From assembly GCA_947451925.1 (NCBI GenBank), contig CANGAW010000021.1, positions 1 to 41,868 of the forward strand: a stretch of DNA of 41,868 nt, read 5' to 3'. The notes below the pieces were generated by a model that had not been told where the DNA came from, did no database searches, and worked only from the letters and a program-made list of their open reading frames with translations. Positions 1 through 9,095 of this stretch are shown in pieces. The position numbers and the translations under genes are program-made. This stretch comes from Burkholderiales bacterium. Lineage in GTDB: Bacteria > Pseudomonadota > Gammaproteobacteria > Burkholderiales > Burkholderiaceae_D. The number at the start of each line of letters is the position of its first letter. The first letter of the stretch is position 1.

Positions 1-1290
1 CAAGCTTTGCAACAGCAGGGACAGGCTTCAGCTGCACTGGACCGTGCGGCGACTTTGCTGGCGCAATGGCAGCGGCTTGGCGCACAGTTGCCGGTGCATG
101 ATTTGCTGGATAAAATTTTTCACGATGCCGAACTCATACGCCGCTACGCAGAAGCGTCACCAGCGGCAATGCGCGGACAAGTACTTGGCAATCTGGATGC
201 TTTCATTGCGCTGGCCTTGGCCATGGATGCCGGACGTTATCCTAGTGTGGCCCGCTTCGTAGACCGTTGTCGTCGCCTGCAGCGCGGCAGCGACGCCGAA
301 GCGCCGGACGAAGCGGATATTGATGCCGCTGTCGACGCAGTGCGCATCATGACCATTCACGGTGCCAAGGGACTCGAAGCGGCCGTGGTGGTGGTGATGG
401 GCGCCAATCATAGCGACGCAGGGCAGGATGTTTTAGGTGTGTTGTGCGACTGGCCGGGAGATGCGGTGGCACCCACACATTTCTCGGTGTTCGGCAAAAG
501 CGCTGAGCGCGGCTTGGCGCGGCAAGCCTTGTTTGCACAGGAAGAAAATTTTCGATTGCAGGAAAACTGGAATTTGCTCTACGTGGCAGCAACGCGGGCC
601 AAACAATGTCTGATCATCAGTGGCACCCATTCCGGTCGTGCTGCGCAAGCAGTCATTGCGGGTAGCTGGTATGAACGGTTGTTGGCGGTAGCAGAATGGG
701 ATGGCGCAAGGACAGCGGCCAATGACGAGATGGTGACAGCGACTGATTTTCAGTTGCCGGTTTTTTATCCGCCAATATTGCCGCCGGCCGTATTGGTTAA
801 GCCTGCCGATGAGGAGTCGGCTGCAACGCTGGAAGGCAGCTTGCTGCATGCATTGATGGAAAGACTAACTGCAGGCGCGTGGCCGATTCTGCTACCTGAC
901 GCTGCCGTCATTGCGCAATGGATGCCTTGCACGACGGACTTGGCGCAGACCATTGCCGGGCAAGCGCAGACAATCTTGTCGCAAGCAGCGCTGGAAAAGT
1001 TTTTTAATCCGGCACAGCATCGGTATGCACGCAATGAAATGGAAATGCTGTTTGAAGGCGAGATATTGCGGCTGGACCGGCTGATCATGTTTGAGGATGA
1101 CTTGTGGGTGCTGGATTACAAGCGGCATTATTTTGTGCATCAGCATGCTGACTACCAGCAGCAGATGGCCCGCTATCAGCGCGCTTGCGAAACTTTGTTT
1201 CCCAATCAGAGGGTGCGCACTGCCTTGATTACGGTCGATGGAAAATTGTGGGAGATGGATGGCTCTTCCGCTGCAAAAGAAGCGGTTTGA
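1..1290 (+). CDS. AddA/UvrD-like helicase-nuclease, C-terminal part (5' truncated by window)
   Basis: The frame is open from the first base, so the gene starts upstream of the window. The fragment holds the last conserved motifs of an SF1A (UvrD/RecB) helicase: TIHGAKGLE at about residues 116-124 (motif V region) and LLYVAATRAK near 190-199 (motif VI with its arginine finger). A C-terminal PD-(D/E)xK-type nuclease domain follows, with LRLDRLI and then WVLDYKRH near 355-375; the Asp and the D-Y-K triad fit the RecB/AddA nuclease core. Proteins of this build process double-strand breaks together with a second nuclease subunit (AddB type), whose gene would be expected just upstream and cannot be seen here. 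The family is clear. The exact subtype (AddA or a stand-alone exonuclease V beta-like protein) is less certain. Confidence 0.85.
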   Translation, partial: QALQQQGQASAALDRAATLLAQWQRLGAQLPVHDLLDKIFHDAELIRRYAEASPAAMRGQVLGNLDAFIALALAMDAGRYPSVARFVDRCRRLQRGSDAEAPDEADIDAAVDAVRIMTIHGAKGLEAAVVVVMGANHSDAGQDVLGVLCDWPGDAVAPTHFSVFGKSAERGLARQALFAQEENFRLQENWNLLYVAATRAKQCLIISGTHSGRAAQAVIAGSWYERLLAVAEWDGARTAANDEMVTATDFQLPVFYPPILPPAVLVKPADEESAATLEGSLLHALMERLTAGAWPILLPDAAVIAQWMPCTTDLAQTIAGQAQTILSQAALEKFFNPAQHRYARNEMEMLFEGEILRLDRLIMFEDDLWVLDYKRHYFVHQHADYQQQMARYQRACETLFPNQRVRTALITVDGKLWEMDGSSAAKEAV

Positions 1291-1439
1291 GCGCAACGGC
1301 GAAAAATCAATAAAAAATTAATAACTTTATTGCTGGATTCCGGCAACTTGCGCTTCCTGAGTCAGATTCCTGATGAAGAGTTGATCATAAGATGCTGAAT
1401 GTATTGACGGAAATTCGCTTGCCCGACTATAGTGCCGGC

Positions 1440-1655
1440 ATGATTTCTGAATTTACGTCTCTGATGGAAAAAGTCAGGCAACTGGCTGAGGTGTCGCACG
1501 CGCTGCGTCTGGAAAATGCTGAATTGCGCGGCGCCCTCGCAAGCCAGAAGGCCGACAATGCGCAACTGACGGCGCGTATTGGCGAAGCCTATGATCGCGT
1601 TGCCGCCTTGCTTGATACACTGCCGGCCCAAGTCAGCAAAGAGGAGGCCGCATGA
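1440..1655 (+). CDS. Small coiled-coil protein, ZapB-like, upstream of zapA
   Basis: A protein of 71 residues if it starts at the ATG at 1440. An ATG 48 bp upstream (1392) would give 87 residues. I prefer 1440 because the family-like sequence MISEFTSLMEKVRQL begins there, although neither start has a strong Shine-Dalgarno sequence. The body is a heptad-type coiled coil (LMEKVRQLAEVSHALRLENA and onward), resembling ZapB and the short TIGR02449-type proteins often found directly before zapA. The stop overlaps the zapA start in an ATGA, so the two are translationally coupled. The likely role is as a structural partner of the FtsZ ring, inferred from context and shape only. Confidence 0.7.
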   Translation: MISEFTSLMEKVRQLAEVSHALRLENAELRGALASQKADNAQLTARIGEAYDRVAALLDTLPAQVSKEEAA

Positions 1656-1966
1656 GTACCGCAGTCGATGTGACCATCATGGGTCAGCCTTATAAACTGG
1701 CATGCAATGAAGGCGAAGAGCAAGCACTGATGCAGGCGGTGACTTATCTCGATGAGCGCATGTGTGCGATTCGTGATGCCGGTAAAGTCAGGGGCAATGA
1801 CCGCATCGCCGTCATGGCAGGACTGGGCATGGCGGCAGAATTGCTGGCCTCGAGTACCGCGCAGAGCCCGATTGCGGAGCAAACCGTTTCGCAGGTGCGC
1901 GAAAAAATCAACATGATGAACAAGCTGATTGACGCTGCACTCACGCCGCAGGAAAAACTTTTTTAA
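1652..1966 (+). CDS. zapA: Cell division protein ZapA
   Basis: 104 residues, the normal size of ZapA. The N-terminal globular part carries the typical VTIMGQPYKLAC strand and the segment DERMCAIRDAGKVRGNDRIA (residues about 35-54). The C-terminal part is a helix (REKINMMNKLIDAAL) that forms the dimer/tetramer coiled coil in the family. ZapA cross-links FtsZ protofilaments at midcell. The gene is coupled by ATGA overlap to the ZapB-like gene and is followed by 6S RNA, the classic zapA-ssrS arrangement of proteobacteria. Confidence 0.93.
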   Translation: MSTAVDVTIMGQPYKLACNEGEEQALMQAVTYLDERMCAIRDAGKVRGNDRIAVMAGLGMAAELLASSTAQSPIAEQTVSQVREKINMMNKLIDAALTPQEKLF

Positions 1967-2004
1967 ATGCGGGACAAAAGTCTGACGAAAACGATTTAAA
2001 ACGT

Positions 2005-2032
2005 TTGACTTGTCGATGACTTAGGGTAGACT
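2005..2032 (+). promoter_or_regulatory. Candidate sigma-70 promoter of 6S RNA
   Basis: TTGACT at 2005-2010 as -35 and TAGACT at 2027-2032 as -10, 16 bp apart. The predicted start lies at about 2038, where the 6S RNA closing stem begins. Confidence 0.6.
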
Positions 2033-2035
2033 CAA

Positions 2036-2210
2036 ATCTCCTGCCGTGTTCGCGATTGCCATATATTCCTTGAACCATTTTTGTGCATTGGCTGCGGGAT
2101 CTGTTTAGTAGGCGTGAACGTCGCTAGTCCGACGATCCCAATATTGAACTACTGTGGCCGCCTTGAACCGCCTTGGTTCAGGATGCCGGCACAGCGGCAC
2201 AGGCGGGAAA
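2036..2210 (+). ncRNA. ssrS: 6S RNA
   Basis: About 175 nt between zapA and an intrinsic terminator, the expected place for ssrS. The ends can pair: CCTGCCGTGTTCGC near 2040-2053 against the strand around 2192-2207 (GCGGCACAGGCGGG), with G-U pairs and one slip, forming the long closing stem. The conserved 3' segment CCTTGAACCGCCTTGGTTCA at 2161-2180 matches the CCUUGAACC...GGUUCA element of known 6S RNAs. The middle is less base-paired, as expected for the bubble that mimics an open promoter. 6S RNA sequesters sigma-70 RNA polymerase in stationary phase. The ends are estimated from the stem and promoter. Confidence 0.87.
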
Positions 2211-2218
2211 CTATTCGA

Positions 2219-2250
2219 AGCGGTTGCATTTATTTGCAGCCGCTTTTTTT
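2219..2250 (+). terminator. Intrinsic terminator of 6S RNA
   Basis: AGCGGTTGCA (2219-2228) pairs with TGCAGCCGCT (2235-2244) around a short loop and is followed by seven T. The next gene begins only 1-19 bp after the T-run, so it depends on read-through or a promoter inside this region. Confidence 0.9.
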
Positions 2251-2268
2251 ATGTCCATGAATATGACA

Positions 2269-2736
2269 ATGCAATTCTGGTTGATGAAATCCGAGCCCGC
2301 TGAAGTCAGCATTGATGATGCGCTGGCAGAGCCTGATGCCACCGTCGCCTGGACAGGCGTGCGTAATTATCAGGCACGTAATTTCATGCGCGACGCCATG
2401 CGCATCGGTGACGGCGTGCTGTTCTATCATTCGAGCTGCGCCGAGCCCGGTATCGCCGGGCTGGCTGAAGTCTGCAGTACCGCTTATCCGGACCCGACGC
2501 AGTTTGATGCGGCCAGCCCTTATCATGACGACAAATCGGATCCGGCCGCACCACGCTGGATGCTGGTTGATGTGCGCGCTATGCAAAAAACCAGATTGAT
2601 CGCTTTGCCCGAATTGCGCGCCGAGCCCGCACTGGCAGATATGCTGTTGCTGAAAAAAGGCAATCGTTTATCCATTACTCCGGTATCTGCGGCAGAGTGG
2701 CGGCACATTACTGAAAAACTCATCAATAAAAAATAA
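2269..2736 (+). CDS. EVE domain-containing protein
   Basis: 155 residues from the ATG at 2269. In-frame ATGs at 2251, 2257 and 2263 also exist, but the family usually begins with an M-x-[YF]-W-L-M-K-S-E-P motif, here MQFWLMKSEP. Other family marks are WTGVRNYQARNFMRD and DGVLFYHS, followed by MLVDV. EVE domains are PUA-like folds that bind modified bases in nucleic acid; the bacterial stand-alone type is of unknown cellular role. It sits immediately after the 6S RNA terminator, the position often held by a 5-formyl-THF cyclo-ligase gene in other proteobacteria. A TauE/SafE permease follows 14 bp later with its own ribosome site. Confidence 0.88.
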   Translation: MQFWLMKSEPAEVSIDDALAEPDATVAWTGVRNYQARNFMRDAMRIGDGVLFYHSSCAEPGIAGLAEVCSTAYPDPTQFDAASPYHDDKSDPAAPRWMLVDVRAMQKTRLIALPELRAEPALADMLLLKKGNRLSITPVSAAEWRHITEKLINKK

Positions 2737-2750
2737 AAGGACGGTGCTGT

Positions 2751-3554
2751 ATGGATGCCACGCTGATCATTGCGTTTCTTGTGCTCGGTGCTTTCACCGG
2801 TTTTGCCGCGGGCCTCTTGGGTATAGGCGGCGGCATGTTGATGGTGCCGTTCATGACCATGATGTTAAGTTACAGCGGCTTTCCGAAAGAGCTGATCGTG
2901 CACATGGCGATTGCCACGTCGCTGTCCACCATCATGTTCACGTCGCTGTCTTCGGTGCGCGCCCATCATAGCCGCGGTGCGGTGCTGTGGCCGGTGGTGA
3001 AATTGCTGGCGCCGGGCATTTTGATCGGTTCGTGGATTGGTGCCTGGATCGGTGCGAAGTTACCTTCGTCCGGCCTGGCCTTATTTTTTGCCGTGTTTGT
3101 GGGCCTGTCGGCGACGCAGTTTTTACTCGATAAAAAACCGAAAGCGGTGCGTGAATTGCCCGCCACACCCGGCATGCTTACTGCCGGCACCAGCATCGGT
3201 ATTTTGTCCGGCTTGGTTGGCGCAGGTGGCGGCTTTGTCTCGGTGCCGTTCATGACCTGGTGTAACGTGAAAATTCATAATGCTGTTGCCACCAGTGCCG
3301 CGCTCGGCTTTCCGATTGCCTTGGCTGGCACCTTGTCGAATATTTATTACGGTATGAGCGAGCCGAATTTACCGGCCGGTTCACTGGGTTTTATTTATCT
3401 GCCTGCACTGTTGGTCGTGTCGCTGGCCAGCGTCAGTACCGCGCCGCTTGGTGCGCGCACTGCCCATGCATTGCCGGTGAAAAGTCTGAAGAAAATCTTT
3501 GCGGTGGTCTTGTATCTGCTTGCAGGCTACATGCTTTACAAGAGCCAGCGCTGA
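2751..3554 (+). CDS. Sulfite exporter TauE/SafE family permease
   Basis: 267 residues, almost all in hydrophobic segments, in two related halves as is usual for TauE/SafE. The first half begins FTGFAAGLLGIGGGMLMVPF (residues about 16-35). The second repeats the pattern near residues 150-170, with GILSGLVGAGGGFVSVPF. The glycine-rich G-[IV]-G-G-G stretch and the nearby VPF are family signatures. It is predicted to be an inner-membrane exporter of small anions or organosulfur compounds; the substrate cannot be read from the sequence. AAGGA about 9 bp before the ATG supports the start. It runs convergently into the ligase gene on the other strand, with only 22 bp between the stops. Confidence 0.88.
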   Translation: MDATLIIAFLVLGAFTGFAAGLLGIGGGMLMVPFMTMMLSYSGFPKELIVHMAIATSLSTIMFTSLSSVRAHHSRGAVLWPVVKLLAPGILIGSWIGAWIGAKLPSSGLALFFAVFVGLSATQFLLDKKPKAVRELPATPGMLTAGTSIGILSGLVGAGGGFVSVPFMTWCNVKIHNAVATSAALGFPIALAGTLSNIYYGMSEPNLPAGSLGFIYLPALLVVSLASVSTAPLGARTAHALPVKSLKKIFAVVLYLLAGYMLYKSQR

Positions 3555-3576
3555 GCTTGTTTTAATAAAAAAGCAT

Positions 3577-5079
3577 TCAGCTTTCGCCAAACTGCTGCCG
3601 CAATATATTCTTCTGTACTTTACCCATGGTGTTGCGCGGCAGCGCATCGACAAAGAAAATCCGCTTGGGCACCTTGAAGTTTGCCATCGTGGTTTTCAAT
3701 TGCTGGATGATCTGTGATTGGGCAAGTGCAGCACCCGCTTGCGGGACGATGACGGCAATCACCGCTTCACCAAAATCAGCATGCGGCAGTCCGATCACGG
3801 CCGACTCCATCACACCCTTCATCTCATCAATGATGGATTCGATCTCTTTCGGATAGACGTTGTAGCCGCCGGAGATAATCAAATCCTTGCTGCGACCCAC
3901 AATGGACAGATAGCCTTCGACATCAAAGCGGCCGACGTCGCCGGTTTTGAAGTAGCCGTCAACGGTAAATTCTTCTGCGGTTTTTTCCGGCATCTGCCAG
4001 TAGCCGGCAAATACATTCGGGCCTTGTACCTGAATGTCGCCAATACCATCAACCGCATTCAACACACGCACTGACACACCCGGCAGCGGCATGCCAACGG
4101 TACCGGCTTTGCGCGCACCTGTAACCGGGTTTGAAGTCAGCATCGCGGTTTCGCTCATGCCGTAACGCTCAAGGATGGTGTGTCCGGTGCGTTCAATAAA
4201 TTCGCTGAAGGTGTCGGTTAACAGTGGTGCAGAGCCAGAAATGAACAGGCGCATGTTGGCGCAGATTGCTGCGTCGAATGCCGGGTCGCTCAACAGCCGC
4301 ACATAGTAGGTTGGCACACCCATGAAGACGCTGCTCTGCGGCAGGTGGCGTAGCACGGCGGCGCTGTCAAATTTGGTCAAAAAAATCGTTTTGCTGCCAC
4401 CCATTAAAGCCATATGGGCCGCGACGAACAGGCCGTGAATATGAAACAGCGGCAGGGCATGCAAGAGCACGTCATCGGCGCGCCATTGCCAGGCCTCGTG
4501 CAAGACCTGGATGTTGGAGGCCAGATTGCCATGGCTGAGCATGGCGCCTTTACTGCGTCCTGTGGTGCCGGAGGTATACAAAATCGCTGCGAGCTCGTCC
4601 GCATTTTTATGTACGGTTTCAAACTGTTCAGCGTGATGCAGTGCGCGACTGAGCAGCGAGCCGCTATTTTTTCCCTGCCGTGTCTCGTCCAGCGTAAACA
4701 CATGGCCGGTGCCGGATTTGAAAGCCAGCTGCGTGATCCAGCCAAAGTTTTGCGGGCTGCACACCACCACTGCCGGTGACGCATTGTTGATGAAGTAATC
4801 CATCTCCGTGGCACGGTAGGCTGTGTTGAGCGGCAGATAAACCAGACCGGCGCGAATCGTTGCCAGATACAACATCAGTGCTTCGGGCGACTTTTCAACT
4901 TGTACGGCAACCCGTGAGCCTTGCGGTAAATTCAGGCTGGCAAACAGGTTGGCAATTTTTGCGCTGCCGCGTTCAAGATCACCCCAGCTGTAATACTGAG
5001 CCTCATCGGTCTCCAGCCAGCAGGCATCCAGATCTTGCGGAAAGCGTGACTGAAATAAAGTGTAGAGATTGGCGTTCAT
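3577..5079 (-). CDS. matB: Malonyl-CoA synthetase-like AMP-forming ligase
   Basis: 500 residues, a full-length ANL-superfamily acyl-CoA synthetase. The P-loop-like motif A3 is [19 protein letters not shown] near 167-185, followed by [20 protein letters not shown], which is characteristic of malonyl-CoA synthetases (MatB). Also present are [13 protein letters not shown] and [20 protein letters not shown], and the C-terminal catalytic lysine in [10 protein letters not shown]. It would activate malonate (or a methyl derivative) to the CoA thioester. Its start codon overlaps the lgt stop in an ATGA, so it is the third gene of a LysR-lgt-matB transcription unit. No malonyl-CoA decarboxylase or malonate transporter is visible nearby. 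Substrate is assigned by motif resemblance. Confidence 0.8.
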   Translation of the reverse strand: MNANLYTLFQSRFPQDLDACWLETDEAQYYSWGDLERGSAKIANLFASLNLPQGSRVAVQVEKSPEALMLYLATIRAGLVYLPLNTAYRATEMDYFINNASPAVVVCSPQNFGWITQLAFKSGTGHVFTLDETRQGKNSGSLLSRALHHAEQFETVHKNADELAAILYTSGTTGRSKGAMLSHGNLASNIQVLHEAWQWRADDVLLHALPLFHIHGLFVAAHMALMGGSKTIFLTKFDSAAVLRHLPQSSVFMGVPTYYVRLLSDPAFDAAICANMRLFISGSAPLLTDTFSEFIERTGHTILERYGMSETAMLTSNPVTGARKAGTVGMPLPGVSVRVLNAVDGIGDIQVQGPNVFAGYWQMPEKTAEEFTVDGYFKTGDVGRFDVEGYLSIVGRSKDLIISGGYNVYPKEIESIIDEMKGVMESAVIGLPHADFGEAVIAVIVPQAGAALAQSQIIQQLKTTMANFKVPKRIFFVDALPRNTMGKVQKNILRQQFGES

Positions 5080-5876
5080 GCGGGTTCGGATTTTTTATAG
5101 GCGATCAATAGCAGTAACAGGCCTAGCGCGATCATGGGCAGGGACAGCATTTGTCCTGCTGAAATTGTCCAGCCGGCGACGCTGACTTCGTAGTCGGGCA
5201 TGCGGAAATACTCGGTGAAAAAACGCGCACAGCCATAGCCCAGTGCGAAGACGCCACTGACTGCGAGTCGCGGTCGCGGTTTTCTGGCAAACAGCCACAG
5301 CACAATGAACAGCAACACCCCATCGACCAAGGCCTGGTAAATTGGTGAAGGGTGTCTTGGCAGTGCATCGACGTTGGGCCAGATCATTGCCCATGGTAGT
5401 GTTGCCTCTGCCACCCGGCCCGGCAATTCGGCATTGATGAAGTTACCGATGCGGCCGGCAGCATAACCAAGGGGCACCAAGGGCGCGATAAAGTCCATCA
5501 CTTCCATCAGCGGGCGACCATGCTTTTTGCCCCAGATTGCCATTGCTACCAGTACACCGAGAAAGCCGCCATGAAAAGACATGCCACCTTTCCATACCGC
5601 TAAAATTTCCAGCGGATGGGAAAAATAATAAGCCGGGTGATAGAACACCACTTCACCCAGCCGCCCGCCGATGACCACGCCCAACACGCCGTAAAACAGC
5701 ATGTCTTCCACATCCAGATTGCGCCAGCCTGCCGCGGCACTGTGCGCTTGTTTGACGCGCAGCCGGCCCAGCAGCATGAAACTGCCAAAGGCCAGCAAGT
5801 ACATCAGGCCATACCAGCGCACAGCAAGCGGCCCTATTGAGAGAGCAATCGGGTCGGGCATCGGATGAATAAGCAT
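5076..5876 (-). CDS. lgt: Prolipoprotein diacylglyceryl transferase
   Basis: 266 residues, a normal length for Lgt. Several transmembrane segments are present, with family motifs: [17 protein letters not shown] at the N-terminus, [12 protein letters not shown] near residues 90-101, [12 protein letters not shown] near 116-127 (with the essential His), and the Lgt signature [16 protein letters not shown] near 159-174. It transfers diacylglycerol from phosphatidylglycerol to the lipobox cysteine of prelipoproteins in the inner membrane. The start codon directly abuts the LysR stop, and the end overlaps matB by 4 bp, so expression is tied to both. Lgt is normally essential, so its place behind a regulator gene is noteworthy. 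Confidence 0.95.
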   Translation of the reverse strand: MLIHPMPDPIALSIGPLAVRWYGLMYLLAFGSFMLLGRLRVKQAHSAAAGWRNLDVEDMLFYGVLGVVIGGRLGEVVFYHPAYYFSHPLEILAVWKGGMSFHGGFLGVLVAMAIWGKKHGRPLMEVMDFIAPLVPLGYAAGRIGNFINAELPGRVAEATLPWAMIWPNVDALPRHPSPIYQALVDGVLLFIVLWLFARKPRPRLAVSGVFALGYGCARFFTEYFRMPDYEVSVAGWTISAGQMLSLPMIALGLLLLLIAYKKSEPA

Positions 5877-6773
5877 TCAGCGTCTCTTTTGCATGAGTTC
5901 AAGGAAGGCGCGCAGCACCGGCGAAGCATTGTCGCGCCGCCATGCAAGGCCAATTTCTACCAGTGGACTGGCGTCTTTCAAAGCCCGGTATTCAACACCT
6001 GGGCGTTTCAGATTTGACACGGATTGTGGCACAAGCGCGATGCCCATGCCTGCTGAAACCAGACCGACAATGGTCTGCATCTGATTGGCTTCCTGCCCGA
6101 TATGCGGCGACAGCCCGGCTTGACGAAAGCAGCCAATGATCTGGTCATATAAAGCCGGGCCCAGCCTGCGCGGGAAAATAATCAAAGGCAAATCCATGCA
6201 ATTTTTTAATGCCACCTTGCGCTTCGAGGTGGCGGCCTTGCTGCCTTCGGGCATGGCCAGCACCAGCGGCTCGCTCAGCACAGGTAAATAATCGAGTTCG
6301 GTTTTGAGTTTGTCGGGTACCGGTGGAATCAGAATGCCCAGATCAATACGGCCGGCGGCCAGGGATTCGAGCTGGCGGTCGCTGGTGGCTTCATGCAATT
6401 CGATTTGCACGGCCGGATACAACCGGCGAAATTCTCTCAGTGCTTTAGGCAAGACGCTGTAATCGGCGCTGGAGACAAAGGCCAGCGTCAGCCTGCCAGA
6501 GTCACCAGCGGCGGCGCGCTGCACCAGCGGCAGCAGATCATCGGCCTGCGACAACAAGTGCTGTGCTGCGGGCAGTAAGGCAAGGCCGGCGGCGGTCAGC
6601 GCCACACTGCGTTGCGTGCGGCTAAACAGTGGCGTGCCAAATTGCGTTTCCAGCGCCTGTATGGTTTGCGACAAGGGTGGCTGCGTCATGTGCAGGCGCT
6701 GGGCCGCGCGCCCGAAGTGCAGCTCTTCAGCGACAGCGACAAAATAGCGCAATGGCCGCAACTCAATGTGCAT
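5877..6773 (-). CDS. LysR-family transcriptional regulator
   Basis: 298 residues. The N-terminal winged helix-turn-helix (residues 1-60) reads LRYFVAVAEELHFGRAAQRL then MTQPPLSQTIQALE, the standard LTTR recognition region. The C-terminal effector-binding domain (about 90-295) has the usual periplasmic-binding-protein-like fold features. It is divergent from ilvD, separated by 116 bp, so regulation of ilvD is the first guess. The same gene starts the unit that continues with lgt and matB. The effector is not predictable from sequence. The similarity of the first 60 residues to CbbR/BenM-like regulators is generic. Confidence 0.9.
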   Translation of the reverse strand: MHIELRPLRYFVAVAEELHFGRAAQRLHMTQPPLSQTIQALETQFGTPLFSRTQRSVALTAAGLALLPAAQHLLSQADDLLPLVQRAAAGDSGRLTLAFVSSADYSVLPKALREFRRLYPAVQIELHEATSDRQLESLAAGRIDLGILIPPVPDKLKTELDYLPVLSEPLVLAMPEGSKAATSKRKVALKNCMDLPLIIFPRRLGPALYDQIIGCFRQAGLSPHIGQEANQMQTIVGLVSAGMGIALVPQSVSNLKRPGVEYRALKDASPLVEIGLAWRRDNASPVLRAFLELMQKRR

Positions 6774-6889
6774 GATTTATTTATATGGAAAAAATATCAA
6801 TCAGCATTGAATCATATATTTGACAGCAGGCAAAGCACAAGGCAAGGTGAGGGTCCTTTTCACCCCCAACAGATCAGACCGGAGACAAC
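6774..6889 (+). promoter_or_regulatory. Divergent LysR/ilvD control region
   Basis: This 116-bp AT-rich gap between divergent starts must hold both promoters. ATGATT at 6772-6777 and AATCAT at 6810-6815 are inverted copies; LTTR sites are usually T-N11-A dyads, and I see no perfect one. Nearer ilvD, GGTGA (6846-6850) and TCACC (6860-6864) could form a small hairpin in the ilvD leader. The ilvD ribosome site GGAG is at 6881-6884. Assignment of an operator is tentative. Confidence 0.3.
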
Positions 6890-8563
6890 ATGGCAGGCAA
6901 TGATCGTTCCAAACATATTACCGAAGGCGTGTCACGCAGCCCGAACCGCGCGATGTACTACGCGATGGGCTACGAAAAAAAGGATTTTGACAATCCCATG
7001 ATCGGCATCGCGAATGGTCACTCGACCATCACGCCTTGTAACTCAGGTCTGCAAAAACTGGCCGACATTGCCATTGCCACCACCAAGGCCGCTGGCGCCA
7101 ATCCGCAAGTGTTTGGCACGCCGACCATATCGGACGGCATGTCGATGGGCACCGAAGGCATGAAGTACTCGCTGATCAGCCGCGAAGTGATTGCCGACTG
7201 TATCGAAACCTGCGTTAACGGCCAATGGATGGATGGCTGCATCGTCATCGGTGGCTGCGACAAAAATATGCCGGGCGGGATGATCGCGCTGGCGCGCACC
7301 AATGTGCCGGGCATTTATGTCTATGGCGGCACCATCAAGCCGGGCAACTGGAAGGGGCAGGACCTGACCATTGTTTCCGCATTTGAAGCGGTCGGCAAAT
7401 TCACCGCCGGCATCATGAAGCAGGAAGATTTTGACGGCATTGAAACCCATGCCTGTCCTTCCACCGGTTCTTGCGGTGGCATGTATACCGCCAACACTAT
7501 GTCTTCTTCTTTTGAAGCGCTGGGCATGTCGTTGTTGTACTCCTCGACGATGGCAAATCCGGATGACGAAAAAGTCGGCTCCGCCGCCGAGTCCGCCCGG
7601 GTCTTGGTCGCTGCCGTGCACCGCGACCTGAAGCCGCGCGACATTATCACCCGCAAGTCGATTGAAAACGCCGTGGCCGTCATCATGGCCACCGGCGGCT
7701 CCACCAACGCGGTGCTGCACTACCTGGCCATTGCCCACGCCGCTGAAGTGGAATGGACGATTGACGATTTCGAGCGCATGCGCAAGAAAGTGCCCGTCAT
7801 CTGCAATCTGAAACCATCGGGCGAATATGTGGCCACCGACCTGCATAAAGCGGGTGGCGTACCGCAAGTGATGAAGCTGTTGCTGAACGCCGGTCTCCTA
7901 CATGGCGACTGCATTACCATCACCGGCAAAACCCTGGCCGAAGAACTGGCCCATGTGCCAGACGTGCCGCGTGCTGACCAGGACGTGATTCGTCCGCTCG
8001 ACCGTGCGCTGTACAAAGAAGGCCATCTGGCTATCCTGAAAGGCAACCTGTCGCCCGAAGGCTGTGTGGCCAAAATCACGGGCCTGAAAAATCCGGTCAT
8101 CACCGGACCGGCACGTGTGTTTGATGATGAACCTTCGGCCATGGCGGCGATTCTGGCTGACGAGATCAAGGCAGGCGACGTGCTGGTGATGCGTTACCTC
8201 GGACCGAAAGGCGGCCCGGGCATGCCTGAAATGTTGGCGCCTACTTCGGCCCTGATTGGCAAAGGCCTAGGCGAATCCGTCGGTCTGGTCACTGATGGCC
8301 GTTTCTCCGGCGGCACCTGGGGTATGGTGGTTGGCCACGTTTCGCCAGAAGCGATTGTGGGCGGCACCATCGGTCTGGTGCATGAAGGTGACTCGGTCAC
8401 CATCGATGCCCATCAGCTGTTGATTCAGCTGAACGTGCCCGACGAAGAAATCGCCCGTCGTCGTGCAGCATGGACGGCACCTGCACCACGTTACACTCGC
8501 GGTGTATTGGCAAAGTTTGGCAAATTGGCATCAACAGCCAGTAAGGGTGCAGTCACCGACTAA
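6890..8563 (+). CDS. ilvD: Dihydroxy-acid dehydratase
   Basis: 557 residues, the length of the shorter IlvD type. Cluster-ligand cysteines are visible at C50 (TITPCNSG), C123 ([10 protein letters not shown], with the nearby Asp and Lys for Mg2+) and C195 ([15 protein letters not shown]). The C-terminal signature [13 protein letters not shown] lies near residue 465. The enzyme dehydrates 2,3-dihydroxy-isovalerate and 2,3-dihydroxy-3-methylvalerate to the 2-keto acids of valine and isoleucine synthesis. It is a single-gene unit with GGAG 6 bp before the ATG, divergent from a LysR gene. Three conserved Cys fit a [2Fe-2S] enzyme, as known for this subfamily. Confidence 0.97.
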   Translation: MAGNDRSKHITEGVSRSPNRAMYYAMGYEKKDFDNPMIGIANGHSTITPCNSGLQKLADIAIATTKAAGANPQVFGTPTISDGMSMGTEGMKYSLISREVIADCIETCVNGQWMDGCIVIGGCDKNMPGGMIALARTNVPGIYVYGGTIKPGNWKGQDLTIVSAFEAVGKFTAGIMKQEDFDGIETHACPSTGSCGGMYTANTMSSSFEALGMSLLYSSTMANPDDEKVGSAAESARVLVAAVHRDLKPRDIITRKSIENAVAVIMATGGSTNAVLHYLAIAHAAEVEWTIDDFERMRKKVPVICNLKPSGEYVATDLHKAGGVPQVMKLLLNAGLLHGDCITITGKTLAEELAHVPDVPRADQDVIRPLDRALYKEGHLAILKGNLSPEGCVAKITGLKNPVITGPARVFDDEPSAMAAILADEIKAGDVLVMRYLGPKGGPGMPEMLAPTSALIGKGLGESVGLVTDGRFSGGTWGMVVGHVSPEAIVGGTIGLVHEGDSVTIDAHQLLIQLNVPDEEIARRRAAWTAPAPRYTRGVLAKFGKLASTASKGAVTD

Positions 8564-8719
8564 TCAGCTTGATGGGTCAGGCCGCCAAGCTCGCACAGCC
8601 GCTTTGTTAACGAGTGTAACGGCCAGATTATTCCTGTTTCAGCCGATATAGGCTGCGCTTGTGTGATCCGGTTTTAAAAAACAAGGTAAAATTTTCGAAG
8701 ATTAATCAGGGAGAGTGAA

Positions 8720-9028
8720 ATGAAACGTGCAATGTTCGTCGTCGTCGCGCTTAGCGCATTGAGTTCAAACGCAGTCTTCGCCAATGCAGAGCTGGCCAAA
8801 GAAAAAAACTGTCTGGCATGTCACGCTGTTGATGCCAAACTGGTCGGTCCAGCCTACAAAGACGTCGCAGCCAAGTACAAAGGCGACAAAACAGCGGAAG
8901 CCAAGCTGGTACAAAAAGTATTGAAGGGTGGTAGCGGCGCATGGGGTGCGATCCCAATGCCAGCAAACCCGCAAGTCTCCGAAGCTGAGGCACACACCCT
9001 GGTGAAATGGGTGCTGTCCTTGAAATAA
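8720..9028 (+). CDS. Small class I cytochrome c (c-551/c-552 type)
   Basis: 102 residues with a signal peptide of about 22 residues (MKRAMFVVVALSALSS and a probable cut after AVFANA). The heme-binding motif is CLACH at residues 31-35, and M80 in AIPMPANP is the likely axial ligand, giving a monoheme periplasmic electron carrier of the cytochrome c-551 class. The ribosome site GGGAGAG lies 6-12 bp before the ATG. It is a single-gene unit ending in a strong terminator at 9048-9082. The redox partner cannot be told from this context. Confidence 0.93.
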   Translation: MKRAMFVVVALSALSSNAVFANAELAKEKNCLACHAVDAKLVGPAYKDVAAKYKGDKTAEAKLVQKVLKGGSGAWGAIPMPANPQVSEAEAHTLVKWVLSLK

Positions 9029-9047
9029 GGGAAGCTCAAACGGAAAG

Positions 9048-9082
9048 AGCGCGGACGCCTGAAAGGCTCCGCGCTTTTTTTT
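9048..9082 (+). terminator. Intrinsic terminator after the cytochrome c gene
   Basis: AGCGCGGA (9048-9055) pairs with TCCGCGCT (9068-9075), extended inward by GCC/GGC, and is followed by eight T. On the other strand only three T follow, so it should act mainly on the plus strand. Confidence 0.9.
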
Positions 9083-9095
9083 ATGCTCAGGTTTA

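Noticed and set aside
1291..1439. Small gene or control element between the helicase and the ZapB-like gene
   Set aside because: Apart from the alternative ATG at 1392 there is no convincing ribosome site, hairpin or motif.
3555..3576. Terminator between the convergent TauE/SafE and matB genes
   Set aside because: GCTTGTTTT...AAAAAAGC pairs only with a mismatch, and the stem is almost all A-T; too weak to call.
7043..7867. Open frame of 274 codons antisense to ilvD
   Set aside because: Shadow of the ilvD codon pattern; rich in Gly, His and Arg, with no family features.
8564..8719. Terminator or riboswitch between ilvD and the cytochrome c gene
   Set aside because: Only a 4-bp stem (AGCC...GGCT near 8640-8655) and no T-run; nothing else recognisable in this 156-bp gap.
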